Assembly (NCBI GenBank): GCA_004335835.1
Contig: RWJK01001402.1
Location: 1 to 56,409, forward strand
Length of the DNA stretch: 56,409 nt
Reading direction: 5' to 3'
DNA from: Scenedesmus sp. ARA3
Lineage: Eukaryota; Chlorophyta; Chlorophyceae; Sphaeropleales; Scenedesmaceae
A program made the position numbers and the translations under genes. The notes beneath the pieces were generated by a model. The model saw only the letters and a program-made list of their open reading frames with translations. It had not been told where the DNA came from and did no database searches. Of the stretch, positions 1 through 11,488 are shown piece after piece. Numbering within the stretch: position 1 is the first letter of the stretch; every line of letters starts with the position of its first letter.

Positions 1-1498
1 GCTGTGCCCGCCGCTGCTGGCGCTGGCGGGGGCGCTGCGGCTGAGCCTGACCACGCGCCTCTTTTACACAGGTGATTGCTTACACACTGATTAGCACATT
101 TTAGTTTTAACCTCTGTGGCGGATTGTTGGTGTAGGCCTGGAAGCGAAGGTGACTATGCAGAGAGCAGGCGCTGCGCTGTGTTTGTGCAAAGAAGAGGAT
201 CGCCAGTATATACCACAGTCATGCAGCTGTTGCAGCATCTATTGCCGTTGCAGCACAACACTAAAAACTTGTGATTGCTCTGCTGCTCTGCGCTGCAACT
301 CTGTAGTCAGCGCTTGGACCAGTTGCTGTTTTTTTGCTGATTCTTTGTCTACCTGCTGCTCCTGAAACCTACCTGCAGGCCCTGCGCTAAACAGCGTGCC
401 CAAAGCCGTTGCAGAGCCTCAGCAGCATGTGCTGCTGCTGAAGAACAAAGCAGACACCGATGAGTTTGCAGCCGATACTGACATCATCCAGGCCAAAGAC
501 CAGAATGACAACTCCGTTATCCATGTGAACGCGGACCCGTCTGCATACGAGAGCTTCAAGACCTGCATCAGCAGCTGCAGCAGCAGCAGCTGCAGCAGCA
601 GCAGTCTCAGCAGCTTTAGCAGCAGCAGGGCTAGCAGCGAGTGCGGCAGTGGCCGCATTGAAGCAGCTGCAAGCCAGCCGTGCCTGCAGGTCAGTCCGCT
701 GGCTCCAGGAATCTCCGTTGGCAGCTTCAGGAGCCAGGCTTGGCTCAAGCTGCTGCTGCTGGTGGCTGGCTGCACAGGTAAGGCTCGGCATTTGCTTCCT
801 CATAGACCCAGGGCATACCGGCTAGAATTACTGCATCAGTGCACCAAGCAACTTGTAGTGCGTTGCTGTTGTTGAATTAATGGCACACTGCTGACGCTAT
901 CTTTGCACGTGTGATGCTGTCGTGCCGCAGCCTCGCTACCCACCCACGCCAGCTTTGCGAATGCATCACTAACTCGCCTCACACCTGCTGCTGTGCACCT
1001 ACGCTATGCTGCCATGCAGGTGTGCTGGCTGCGGTGCTGCGAGGTGTCTACACGTCATCACCAGCAGCCAGACGGAGCCATCTCACCAGTAACACTGGGC
1101 TCCGAAACCATCTCCTGACCTGTGATACTGCCTTGTTTTCCTTCTGACCTGCAGGCGTGCTGGCTGCGGTGCTGCTCGGTGTCCACGTCATCAGCAGCAA
1201 CCGCCTGCCCACCAATCAGGCGGGCGCCCTGATCACCGCCCTGGTGGCTGCTGCTGTGCTGCTGCCCGCAACGGCAATACTGGCGCTGGCACTGGTTTTC
1301 ACATCTCGTGCAGCTGCTGGCAAGCACAACAACAGTGAAGGTTCATTTGGTGGCTCCCACAGCCAGACAAGGTTTTCAAGGGAAATAGAGTCAGGTGAGG
1401 GTGTTGCGTTGCTTGTTGCAGGCGCTGCTGCAGCGGCAGAGGCTGTGAGGCAGGGCAGCTGCGCCAAGCTTGTCAGCAGCAGCAGCAGCAGCGGCGGC

Positions 1499-1537
<39 letters not shown>

Positions 1538-1846
1538 GCGCTGCAGCTGGAGCTGCCAGCAATGCATGGAGCCACTTACACAGCGGGTAGAAGTGTGCTG
1601 CCAGTGGCTACAGAGAGGCCACAGCTGCAGCCTTTGGTTGAGGGCTGGCTGGCTATGCTCAGGCAGCTGCCAAAAGCAGCAGATAGCTCTGAAAGTGAGG
1701 GTGGTAAGGAGCAGCGGAAGGCAGCAGGCAGCCAGCCGCTGTGTGCTGTGTATGCGATGGGACCTGCACCGCTGGTATCGGCTGCAAGGGTGTTGTGTGG
1801 TGGCATGAAAGAGGTGCATTTCATGCAGAAGACTTACACGCTGTGA
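1..1846 (+). CDS. Ferric-chelate reductase (FRO/FRE family), 3' part of gene 1
   Basis: Only the C-terminal half is in the window. Exons are 1-71, 379-777 and 1155-1846, all joined in phase 1, ending in TGA. The first exon encodes the end of the NAD(P)H-binding lobe (ALAGALRLSLTTRLFYTG) and is nearly identical to the same exon in the two minus-strand paralogues. Exon 2 is a low-complexity acidic/Ser-rich insert followed by a hydrophobic stretch (VSPLAPG...SQAWLKLLLLVAG). Exon 3 carries one more membrane helix pair, a Ser tract encoded by (AGC)n at about 1480-1535, and the conserved C-terminal block (CAVYAMGPAPLVSAARVLCGG...HFMQKTYTL). The family moves electrons from NAD(P)H through FAD and two hemes across a membrane to Fe(III). 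The intron at 778-1154 holds a decoy copy of the exon 3 start (1019-1065). The gene lies tail to tail with gene 2. Confidence 0.85.
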
Positions 1847-4800
1847 TCACGAAGATGTGTGCATCATATTATTCATTCTATGGTGTTTGGCAGCCCGTGG
1901 TTTACAAAACAATCCATATTTTATTGCCAGCTTTCATCACATCTACATCCAAGAAACTCCTGAGGGACACGGTGTCATGCATCAACAGCTTCGTTGAAGC
2001 CCTCTTGCATGCCAAAAGTGCAAGGCTACAGGACGAGCAGCTGGGTTCAACAGTCACCTAGTCCTGGTGTGCCACTTGTTGACAAAGCTCACATCCAGTG
2101 TTATGATGACCCATTCAGCTCTTTACGAAACAGGTGTGATCAAAGCCCTGGTTTCAAGCTTTGCAGCAGTGCTGCAAAGCAAGCTGTTGGGAGTTACAGT
2201 TGTGTTGAAGCACTGGAACGCCGGCAGAAGCAGGGTGAGCAGCGGCGGTGATCTGGCAGCGCTTTGCTGGCATGGCCCGCAATAAATCATGTGGACAGGG
2301 TGTATTATCAGCGCGTGTCTATGTTGTCAGCTGTCCAGTGTGACTGTGTTGCATCTGGTGCTGATGTTGTCCCACTGACTGTGGCTGCTGGTGAAGCGCT
2401 GGGTGCGTTTGATTTCCGCGGTCAGGTGGGTGCAAGTGTTGGCTTTGTGGGAAGTGCCAGCATGTGTTTGATTGAGGGTTGCAACCCTCTGATCCCGTAA
2501 TCAGGAGATCAGGAGTTATTGTGTAACATGGTCAAAGTGCAAGCGTGTGTTGTGCTGCACCGCATGACCAGTTGCCGGGATCTGTTTGGCATCACGTGCT
2601 CAAATTTACACGCTGACAAAGACGCCATGATTGTGATAGTCTGCCGCATGAGCCTGTGCGTGGTTTTTCACAGAGCAGAGCAGAGCTGGGCAACAGTGGT
2701 GCCAGCGGTGTTCATCAATTGTTTATGTCCCGTTGTAGCGCTGTGTGGCACTACAGGTTACACGTTTTGACAGCACGCTTGGGATACTCTGACGTGATCA
2801 CAATCAGAAGGAGGGTTTGTGGGTAGCAGTACGCGTACTGCATTCGTACGTATGTTTGGATGCAAGTGCGAGAGCATGTGGTGGTACATGTAGGGTATGT
2901 AGTGTGGAAGCATGTACCATGTGCTACAACATGCTGCGGTGCATATGTGTGGGTGGATCTGCGTGCGCTGCGAACATGTGGCGGTACTACGTAGTACGTA
3001 TGCTGCGGTGCATATGTGTGCGTACACATGTTGACACATGAACAAGGGATGCGTGCCGGGGTGCGTGGATGTGTTGCTGTTCGTTGTGGACGCGCACATT
3101 CAGAGAAGGCTGCAGGCTGTCTCCACGCATGAAGTTCGTTGTACCATAGCAGCGCCATAGGGCCTATTGCTGTGGCCGTTTTTGTATTCAGAACTGGCAA
3201 GGGTTGATGTCTGTGCTCTCATTACATTGGGGGCATACAAATGTACAACAGCGTTGGTGCTGCATCAAGACCAAACCGTCAAATGGCATCTTCTTGATGC
3301 AGATCTCTCAGAAATCCACAGCACAACATCCTGTGTTGCGCTGGCGAGTTGGCCTGCGATTTACTGCAAGCAGGCCACAACTACAACAGCAGATGCGACT
3401 GGTCGCCAGCACCCAAGCCCAATGAACACCCACACGCAAGTAGCTCCTCTCACTGAATCTGAGGCAGGCCAGCAAGACTCGTAGCTGCCTGTAGGCACCA
3501 CATTAAGTTGCCCCTGAGCATGCTGCTGCATGCTGCCACTAGTTGCCAACATGACCAGCTCTGAGGGCCTCAAGCAGCTGGTTGACCCCTGTTGTGGCAT
3601 CTGCATGCATGCTAGATATGTCTACGCGTTGCCTTCCTCCACCACTCCAACCCAAATGCAGCACCACTCATACCCAGTCCTTCATCAGCACAGCACACTC
3701 TCTCTTTTCAAAACACAGGCCCAAAACTTACATGCATTGCACACAGATGCTGATACCACTCATCACCAACACCATGCAGTCTGCGCATGCCAGATGCTAA
3801 GCAACATGTCAAGGGCTGCTCCGCTGCTGGGGATGCTGTTCAGCATGTTTGCCGTGTTGGACACAGGCAGACACGTGCAGCTGCATGCACATTCAACAGT
3901 AATCAAACATTCGACACACCACAACCCCCACAACCTTCCAAGAATAAGCCTGCATGTGTTCCTATTCTGTGAATCACGCTGCAATCCTCAATCCACAACC
4001 ATCACAATGCAGACCACCTGAGCATGCAGCAGTCACACCCAAACACACAGCAACCCAGGATCACAGGTTATGATCACGCTGTGTCACCCTTCCATAGTTC
4101 ACACAACATGCACGCCATGTGGCAACCACACTTTGACACATTGCAGAAGCCGCAATCGTACCTTAACACACATCAGTGACGCATTCACAAACCCACAAGC
4201 CATCATGCAGCATGCATGAAATATGGCAGCACACACAGACACAATGCACAAGCAGTGATCCTAACCCAGCACACAGTTACGGCGTATCCACGCAACCATC
4301 TGCCATCATGCTGCATGCACGGTTTATGGCAGCACACGCAGACACAATGCGCAAGCCAGCAGCAGTGGTCCCCCAAAGCACAACAGTAACGCATCCACGA
4401 AACCACAAGCCATCATGCAGCATGCATGACGTATGGCAGGGCACGCACACACCATGCGCAAGCGACAGTCATACGCCAACACACAGCCACGGCGGTTAAC
4501 GCCTGAAGCAGGTTGTGGTCCCGCTGTTTGATATCCAGCACGTCACACAGCATGCGTCGCAGCCACACACAATTTTGCACGGCTGATTTCAAGCACAGCA
4601 TGAGTTCCACACAATGCCCCACAATCACCAGCCGCACACAATTCAAGACTCTTAGATGATCATGCAACTGTGTGGCGTCTGGCTGACTCAGCCAGCTCCT
4701 CGGAGGAGGGGGGCACAGCAGGGAATTGAGTTTCACATTAAAACCAAGCTCAGCTGGCTGACATGCCCAGCTGGTCACCTCGGCCGCTCAGAGCCCCATG

Positions 4801-4962
4801 CTGATTGAAGTAGCTACACACGCAGCGAGCATATTTAGGCTTGCTGCACGGTGCATGCAGGTGTGCCAGGATTGCCTGACACTGCTGCTGTAAATGTACA
4901 CGAACACCAGGCAAAAGCGCCAGATACTCTCAGTGATGTCAGGCAATACCGGCCCTCATGCA
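1847..4962. other. Convergent intergenic region between ferric reductase genes 1 and 2
   Basis: No convincing gene was found. The stretch must hold the two 3' UTRs. A TGTAA (green-algal polyadenylation signal) lies at 2522-2526 on the plus strand, far from the stop at 1846, so the link is weak. A TATG/TGTG-rich patch at about 2817-3025 contains a roughly 65-bp motif (GCGGTGCATATGTGTG) twice. A three-unit tandem repeat is listed separately. Short ORFs here are Cys/His-rich translations of repeats and resemble nothing known. Confidence 0.6.
4165..4497. repeat. About 105-bp imperfect tandem repeat, three units
   Basis: The motif CCATCATGCAGCATGCATGA followed by ATGGCAG..ACACGCA occurs three times, starting near 4200, 4303 and 4410. 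It is followed each time by a CACAAGC/CGCAAGC segment and a CAACACACAG or AACAGTAACG segment. Units differ by substitutions and small indels. It is non-coding and lies between convergent genes. Confidence 0.75.
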
Positions 4963-6688
4963 TCACAGCTGGTATGTCTTCTGCACGAAATGCACCCCCT
5001 TCATGCCACCACACAGCACCTGAGCATCTGCCACCAGCGGTGCAGGACCCATCGCATACACAGCACACAGCGGCTGGCTGCCTGATGCCTTCTGCTGCTC
5101 TTTGCCACCCTCACTTTCACTGCTGTCTGCTGCTTTTGGCAGCTGCTTAAGCATTGTCAGCCAATTTTTAATCAGTGGCTGCAGCTGCGGCCGTCCTGCA
5201 GTCACTGGCAGCACATTGCTGCTGTCCATAGCAGCCACTCCATGCATTGGAGGCAGCTCCAGCTGCAGCGTACCACTGCTGCTGCCGACAAGCTTGGCGC
5301 AGCTGCCCTGCTGCACAGCCTCTGCTGCTGCAGCCGCAGCACCCGCCTGCAGTGCAGCCCTACCACCTGCCTGCTGGGTTACAAAACCACCCTGGACAGC
5401 AGCCTTGTCACATGAGCAGTTGCTGCTGCTGCTGCTGTGCTTGCCGGTAGCTGTGCGGGATCCGAGCAGCAGTGCAAGCGCCAGAATTGCAGCAGCAGGC
5501 AGCAGCACAGCAGCAGCCACCAAGGCGGTGATCAGCGCGCCCGCCTGATTGGTGGGCAGGGGCTCTGGGTGTGTCTTGAAGATGATGTAGTGACCCAGCA
5601 GCACAGCAGCCAGGGCGCCTGCAAGAGAACAAAGCAGCGGCACATGTGAGACGGCTAACCTGATGACTGCTGCCACAAGGTCGGCACTTCCTGTTGCTAC
5701 CGGCGGCGCTGCCTGAAGGCATCAGGCATGCAAAGCACAAGGCAACCGATCAACAGCAGTGTATCCAGAGAAGTGTCCACTGATACAAGGTGCTGTACAG
5801 ACATCCGGTGGTGTAATGCAGTTGGACTGTAGAGGGTGCAGCTGCCGCGCCCCACCTGCATAGCCAGCCGCCAGCAGCAGCAGCTGCAGCCAAGCCTGGC
5901 CACTGAAGCTGCCCATTGACACCCCAGGGGCCAGCGGGCTGACCTTCAGCCCCGGCTCGCTGGCACCTGCTGCTGCTGTTCTTTCCGCTGCTGCTTCTGC
6001 TGCTCCTGGCTGACTTGCGCTGCATCCGTTTTGATTCGTGCTGCTTTCTGTGTCACTAGCGTCAGTGTCTGGATCGGTCATGATGTTCACCACTGCCTGG
6101 GCGGGACTGGCATCATCATTCTGCTCCAGGGCTTTCACCACAGCAGCGTCAGCATTAGCTGCGCTGTCAGGGAGCTGCCGATGGCCAGGCACTGCAGCTG
6201 GGTTGCTGGCTGCTGCTGCTAGCTGTAGCTGCTGCAACTTGCCACCTGTCAGAGGCATGGATGGCTGGAGGTCAGACATGGGTCCTGCATGCAGCGTGCA
6301 ATAGATGTGAATCCAATCCATGTGGTCACACCTTCAAACACCTTCGAAGTGCTATGGCTTGATGGGTACAATGATGATGATGACCTTCGAATTGCTGGAG
6401 GCCGGTGCTCCCATCAAAGTGGATGATTATGCGCACAGTTGAAGTGGCACGGACTGGTGAACTGCGCACGAGTGCTAGAGCTCACCTGTGTAGAAGAGGC
6501 GCGTGGTCAGGCTCAGCCGCAGCGCCCCCGCCAGCGCCAGCAGCGGCGGGCACAGCAGCTCCAGCTCATGACGCTGCCTGAAGCTCCACAGCAGCAGCAC
6601 CGGCTTTTGGGGGGCAGAAGAAGCTGCCAGCTCCTGCAGGACTGCCATGGCTGGCGTGATGCTGACACCACCTGAAGGGCAGAGTGCC

Positions 6689-6748
<60 letters not shown>

Positions 6749-6763
6749 GAAGCAGAAGCAGCA

Positions 6764-6859
<96 letters not shown>

Positions 6860-7824
6860 GCAGCAGCAAGCTAAGTCGCAGCTTGGCATGACCCGCATGA
6901 GCGCTGATCACTTTCCAGTAAGGCCAAAGCAGAGTGCCCATCTGCGCTTCATCATGCCATACAGCCTGCATCCGCAGCTGCACACCAAGTAGCACGCAAC
7001 ATATGTTTTCTTCAACTCCAGCTGCTCTCACCTGCAATGATAATGGCGCCTGAAGGCTCCTGGCTGCTGCGCTGCCCAGCAGCAGCAGCAGCAGCTGGCA
7101 GCAGCTGTGTCCCGGAGCCGTCAATGACTGGGCTGCCCACATCTGCGTAGGGCCCCTGCATCTTCACGCTGGTTTTCACACCCTGCTGCGCCACTCGCGC
7201 TATGAACTTCGCAGTCCAGCCGTCAAAAGCCTTCATGTTGACCAGGATGGCAGTCTCATACCGCTTAGATCCATTATGGCGACGCTTGCCGGCTGGCCAG
7301 GGCACAGTAACGTAGTCAAAAGGATGCCAGGTGCTGAACCATCCAATGCCAGGTGCATGCAGCCACACAATGCCGCTGCTTGCTGCTGCATACTGCGGCG
7401 CTGACAGCACCAGCGAACACAGCTTGCTGTCCGATAATGCTGATGCATGCAGCACGCGTACTTCATTGCTGCAAGCAGCTTGCCACAGCCGCAGCGCAAC
7501 TTCCAGAAAGTACAAAACCAAGCCCGGGAGGCACCACCAAATCATCTGCCAGTAATGACAGCACCCCAGCACCAGGAACGCATAAAACCCTACATGATGC
7601 AGGGTTTTGAACAATGCATACGCCTGCCTGCGGACCGCTTCGTTGCAAGCCACCCACATAGCCATGGACAGCAGAAAAGCCATGCCGCCAAATACGCCGT
7701 TTGCTTTGCTGCCCTGTGCAAAGGCTTTGGCAACGAAGATGCCTTCGTAACCCCATGCTGCATAGTACATGATGCAGTGCAGCAGCACCAGCAGCAGCGT
7801 GTGGTGGCCGACCCAGCGGTGGTA

Positions 7825-7860
<36 letters not shown>

Positions 7861-9186
7861 GTGACATGGTCAGGTTCGGTGTATGCATGTGCAGCAGCAC
7901 CAGCAGCAGTGTAAATTTGCCGTCCCAACAGTGGTGCCTGGCAGCAGCATAACAGATAAGCAGAAGGATGTTGAGCGGAAGAGAGTGAGAGGGGTGATTG
8001 ATATGAGCTCAGAGAAATGTACTGGCAGCATTAATATCGGCAAGTGTAAGCAAGCAGACTGCAGCTACCGCAGCAGTGATGGTGGGGCAGTTCAAGCATT
8101 ATACTGACTATTTTCAGGTACTCCAAAAGACCTATGCGATCACGTGGCAGAACAAACTGCCATAATAACGTCACGCAATGCTCACCGTATGGCCTCTGGG
8201 TAGGGCAGCCTCAGCGCCTGTAGCATCACTGAGCCGCGTGTAATGGGGTACAGAAGCAGCACCAGGTTGGGTGCAAGCAGTCCTCCTAAGGACTCAGCAA
8301 CCATCTTGACCAGCATTGCCTGCAGGAAAAAGAACAGCAGCGCAGGCAGCGCTCAGGAAAGCATTTGTGTTGTTCAAGCAAGCAGGCGGACCCAACAATC
8401 CAGCAAACTGACTGGCAAGCATTGTCTGTGAAGTCAAAAGCACAGCAGGGTGGCATTCACTTCTGTCAGCGGGCGGGTTGGGGAAGCAGCACCAGGGACT
8501 CAGCAACCATCTTGACCAGCATTGCAGGCGGAGGTGGAACTTTACAGCAGTGCAAGGTGAGCTCAGTCTTCTTAGCAATTTGTCTGGGTAAGAAGCGCCT
8601 TTCACCAGCCCTGCTGGAGCAGCTGAGGTGTAGCATGTCATACATCTAGGCATGTCATACATCTAGGCATCTAGGCATGTCATGCATCTAGGCATGTCAC
8701 AGGCGTGTCAAGCCGTGTCGGTTCCGACACGTGTGACCATTCATGTCGTGCTCAGTGTGATACGGCGCCGTGTCAAGGATGTAAACGGCAGTGTGTAAAC
8801 AAGGGCCCTAGGAACAGAGACGAGGCAGGCTGTGCTGACGCAGCTGAATCTGTAATGCCAGGCAGGCCGGCAGTCACCATGCAGGGGCATCATGTACATC
8901 TGGCATTCAATTGAGGCACCCTGAGCAATTGGGACTGCCGTAATTTGGTTCCTGTGAAGTAACAGTGCAACTAAGAAGCAGCAAAAGCACACCAAATTTG
9001 TTTCAGATCTCGAAGCCCACCTTGGTTGGAGCATTATAGCCCTGCAGAGCTACGTCAGCTGGCAGCTGCCGCCAATTCTCCGGCAGCAATGCAGTTGCCC
9101 ATATGGCGTGGACAGCAACCAGGAAGCACAGCACTGACAGGTCCTGCACGGAAAGGCCGCCTAGAGACCTCTGCCAGAACCGCCTG

Positions 9187-9243
<57 letters not shown>

Positions 9244-9732
9244 GCAGGGGTCAGCAAGCTGAAGACAAGGATTCTGACTCAAAGAAGCAGATAGAGCCGC
9301 CCTTGTGAGAAGTGAATTGTCATATTCTTTCATGGAGTGAAGGGTCCCATGGATTTACGACATCAGCTTATTCAGACAGCAGCTACAGCTGCAGCTACAG
9401 CTACAGCTGCAGCAGACTCACCTGGGAGGCAGCAGGTGAGCTGCCACACGGCGCCAGATGCCGATGCTTGCATGCTGCTGGGCCTTGCTGCACAGTGGCT
9501 GCAGCACTACAATCCCTAGGGATGACAGAGCCAGCAGTGCAGGAGCCACCACCAGGAAAGCCAGGTTGCTGCTGAAGCTGCTGCTGTAGCGCCAGAATGG
9601 TGTGCCTGCATACAGCAGCCAGGTGACCATTGCTAGCGCAGCAGCCAGCCACGTCGCTTTTGCCACATAATAAGCTGCTTTGTATGACATTTGCAGGGTT
9701 TCGAACCCTCGCTGGCGGGGCGCTTCGCCCAT
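4963..9732 (-). CDS. Ferric-chelate reductase (FRO/FRE family), gene 2, complete
   Basis: Exons on the minus strand are 9732-9422, 9183-9021, 8319-8186, 7825-7032, 6671-6486, 6284-5856 and 5618-4963. They total 2673 nt and 890 aa, in frame throughout. The start at 9732 was chosen because it leaves 14 residues before a conserved Met, exactly as in gene 3; 9810 and 9690 are possible. Two N-terminal helices are followed by the ferric reductase core with two HX13H heme pairs (about His205/His219 and His279/His293), the FAD-contacting WHPFDY (about 369-374), GPYADVG, the NAD(P)H glycine motif AGGVSITP spanning exons 4 and 5, and LLWSFRQRHEL. Two further helices sit in the C-terminal half, as in plant FROs. 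It should reduce Fe(III) chelates at the plasma membrane or an organelle. Partial exon copies lie in its introns (8486-8527 for exon 3; 7884-7945 for exon 4). It may instead make superoxide, as some related oxidases do, but no EF hands are present. Confidence 0.88.
6690..6869. repeat. Interrupted (CAG)n tract in intron 4 of ferric reductase gene 2
   Basis: About 180 nt of CAG triplets with a few AAG interruptions; on the gene's sense strand it reads (CTG)n. It ends about 16-20 nt before the 3' splice site of exon 5 (exon starts at 6671), so it occupies the position of the polypyrimidine tract. Poly-Gln, poly-Ala and poly-Leu ORFs across it are not genes. Confidence 0.9.
7884..7945 (-). repeat. 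Decoy copy of the start of exon 4 (ferric reductase gene 2)
   Basis: On the minus strand, CTGCTGCCAG followed by GCACCACTGTTGGGACGGC matches the real exon 4 start at 7825 (CCAG then GTACCACCGCTGGGTCGGC) through the following CTGCTGCTGGTGCTGCTGCAC. It then diverges. The AG acceptor is kept. Confidence 0.8.
8633..8702. repeat. Short tandem repeat (GCATGTCATACATCTAG), about four units
   Basis: Four to five repeats of a 15-17 bp motif, one of them shortened to GCATCTAG, in intron 2 of ferric reductase gene 2. Non-coding. Confidence 0.85.
9186..9247. repeat. (CAG)n tract abutting the 3' splice site of exon 2, gene 2
   Basis: About 20 CAG triplets with one TAG interruption, read as (CTG)n on the sense strand. 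It runs directly into the acceptor CAG at 9186-9184 of the exon starting at 9183. Confidence 0.9.
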
Positions 9733-11488
9733 GTCGGTGCTTTCGGCTCGCTTGCCAAGCAGAAGTTTCGGAAGCTGCGCCAATTGCGCATGTGTTGAAA
9801 CGGGGTGCATAGAGCTATCAAATCATACGAGACGCCATTCATGTTTGTATTTCTAGGCTACGATGCGCGAAAGACAGACGTTTGATCATTCGAGGCGCGT
9901 AACCCAGCCTGCTGTACCTAGTTCGCCTCGAACTTGTTAGCTGAACCTCATAAACTGTTCCTTTCTTGACATTATTTTTTTCCAGAAAAATATTACCCCT
10001 ATATCAAAACCATTAGTGCCCGCCAAAGCTGCAACGGCACTCTTACACGAAGAGCGCAAGGTACTGCACGCACATGCCCATGTGCACATGCACGTGCTGC
10101 AGCTTCTCAGTGATTGCTGCTGGCCTCTCTCAGCGCGAAGCTCTTCCAAAATTCAATAATATCACATTGATGTGTCTGTTAACGGAGGACCAGTTGCTCA
10201 AACTACATGCAATTGGTGTGCACACCTTGCTCAACAGTAAGCGTACGCCAGCCTGGCCAGTGCAGGATGTCGTGATATATTCAAACAGCTGAGACAGGGA
10301 CGATAACCACAGTCCATCAGTTGCAAGAAAAAAACATGCATTGCATGCTCGGCTGTTCAGCTGCTGTATCAGCAGCGCAGCACTGCTTGCTGTCCTCTGT
10401 TTGGTGCGAGTGAGCCTGCTGGTGGGTGAACAGCAGGCGCCAGTGACACCATCACCATCCCACCCATGTCACGTCACAGCACAGTACACGAGCCCAGCAT
10501 TGCTTGCAGGTGCACAGTTGTGAAATATAATGCGTAAGACTGCCTTTTCACACGACCTGCCAAGCGGTATCAGCAGCCACCGCAGCACAGATAAAAGTGC
10601 TTGCTTGCGCAGCCAAGCCTGAGCATGAAAGTGACAAGGTGCCTCTGGAATCAAAGCAAGCATCCCGCCAGCAAATGTAGCACCAATATATGTTGCGCAG
10701 TAGCACATCACCATGTACCTGCTTGAATGTTGCTCAGCATCAAGATCTCTTGGTGTTTGGCAGTGATAATAAAGCAGCTGCTGGTTAGTGCACCAGCGAC
10801 AACATGTTGGGATCACAGCAGCACAGCAGGATAGCACATGATTGGTGCCACACAAAACAAGAGGTGTGCATGCTCATGTAATCGATGATAGTTTTGCTAA
10901 CTATGACACGGCAGACTTCACAACCCTGATGCACCGTAAAAGAACAGAGACAACAACGTGCTGTTTTTGTGATTGACCTCCCACGTATGTTCAACCACCA
11001 ACTATGTTTGGGTACCATGTCTATTGCATGGCGTGCTGCAATTCTGCTTTGGCAGGCCTGCCCATACGAAATCAGAACTCAGCTCCAGGTCACGCACAGT
11101 TGGATGCTGCCAACCACAGTAACACGGTTGAGTTGCAGTTCAGGCAAAGATCTGATGTGTACTGATATCAAAACCTGCTGCTGCCAGCATGCTGTGTGAC
11201 GCAGTGCTGGCAAGTACAACTGCCACAGCTGTTTGTGCTCCAGCACACTCTACCCTCAGCTGGCGCACTCACCACACAGCATGCCAAGAACAAATGGCTG
11301 TCACAGCTGGTACGCCTTGTGCACACAACCAACTGGATCGAGACGGGTACGGTGCCGCACAGCAGGACAGCATGGCTCACAGCTGGTAGGTCTTCTGCAC
11401 ATAGTGCACCCCCTTCAAGCCACCACACATCACCTGGGCATCTGCCACCAGCGGTGCAATGATGTCAGGCGATCCCTGCCCTAGCGCA
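9733..11488. other. Intergenic region between ferric reductase genes 2 and 3
   Basis: This is upstream of gene 2 and downstream of gene 3, which are in tandem on the minus strand. It presumably holds the promoter of gene 2 and the 3' UTR of gene 3. The right end (11379-11456) is a second copy of the end of gene 3's coding region, listed separately. Nothing else recognisable was found; the small ORFs show no family features. Confidence 0.6.
11379..11456 (-). repeat. Copy of the terminal coding end of ferric reductase gene 3, beyond the stop
   Basis: The + strand text from CACAGCTGGTAGGTCTTCTGCAC through CACCAGCGGTGC repeats, with about 10 differences, the segment at 11490-11567 that encodes the C-terminus (ALVADAQVMCGG..HFVQKTYTL). 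It lies about 35-110 nt past the real stop, so it is duplicated DNA outside the gene. Confidence 0.85.

Noticed and set aside
2000..2260. Small ORF (MTHSALYETGVIKALVSSF...) downstream of ferric reductase gene 1
   Set aside because: Short, no homology recognised, inside a probable 3' UTR.
6513..7142. Long poly-Leu, poly-Cys, poly-Ala and poly-Gln ORFs
   Set aside because: They are the six readings of (CAG)n in an intron whose flanking exons are clearly assigned.
9690..9730. tRNA T-arm-like GGGTTCGAAACCC (minus strand), and a similar GGTTCGATCC near 18020
   Set aside because: Both sit at the same place in the coding start of paralogous exons (before the conserved Met); no acceptor stem, anticodon arm or D arm pairs around them.
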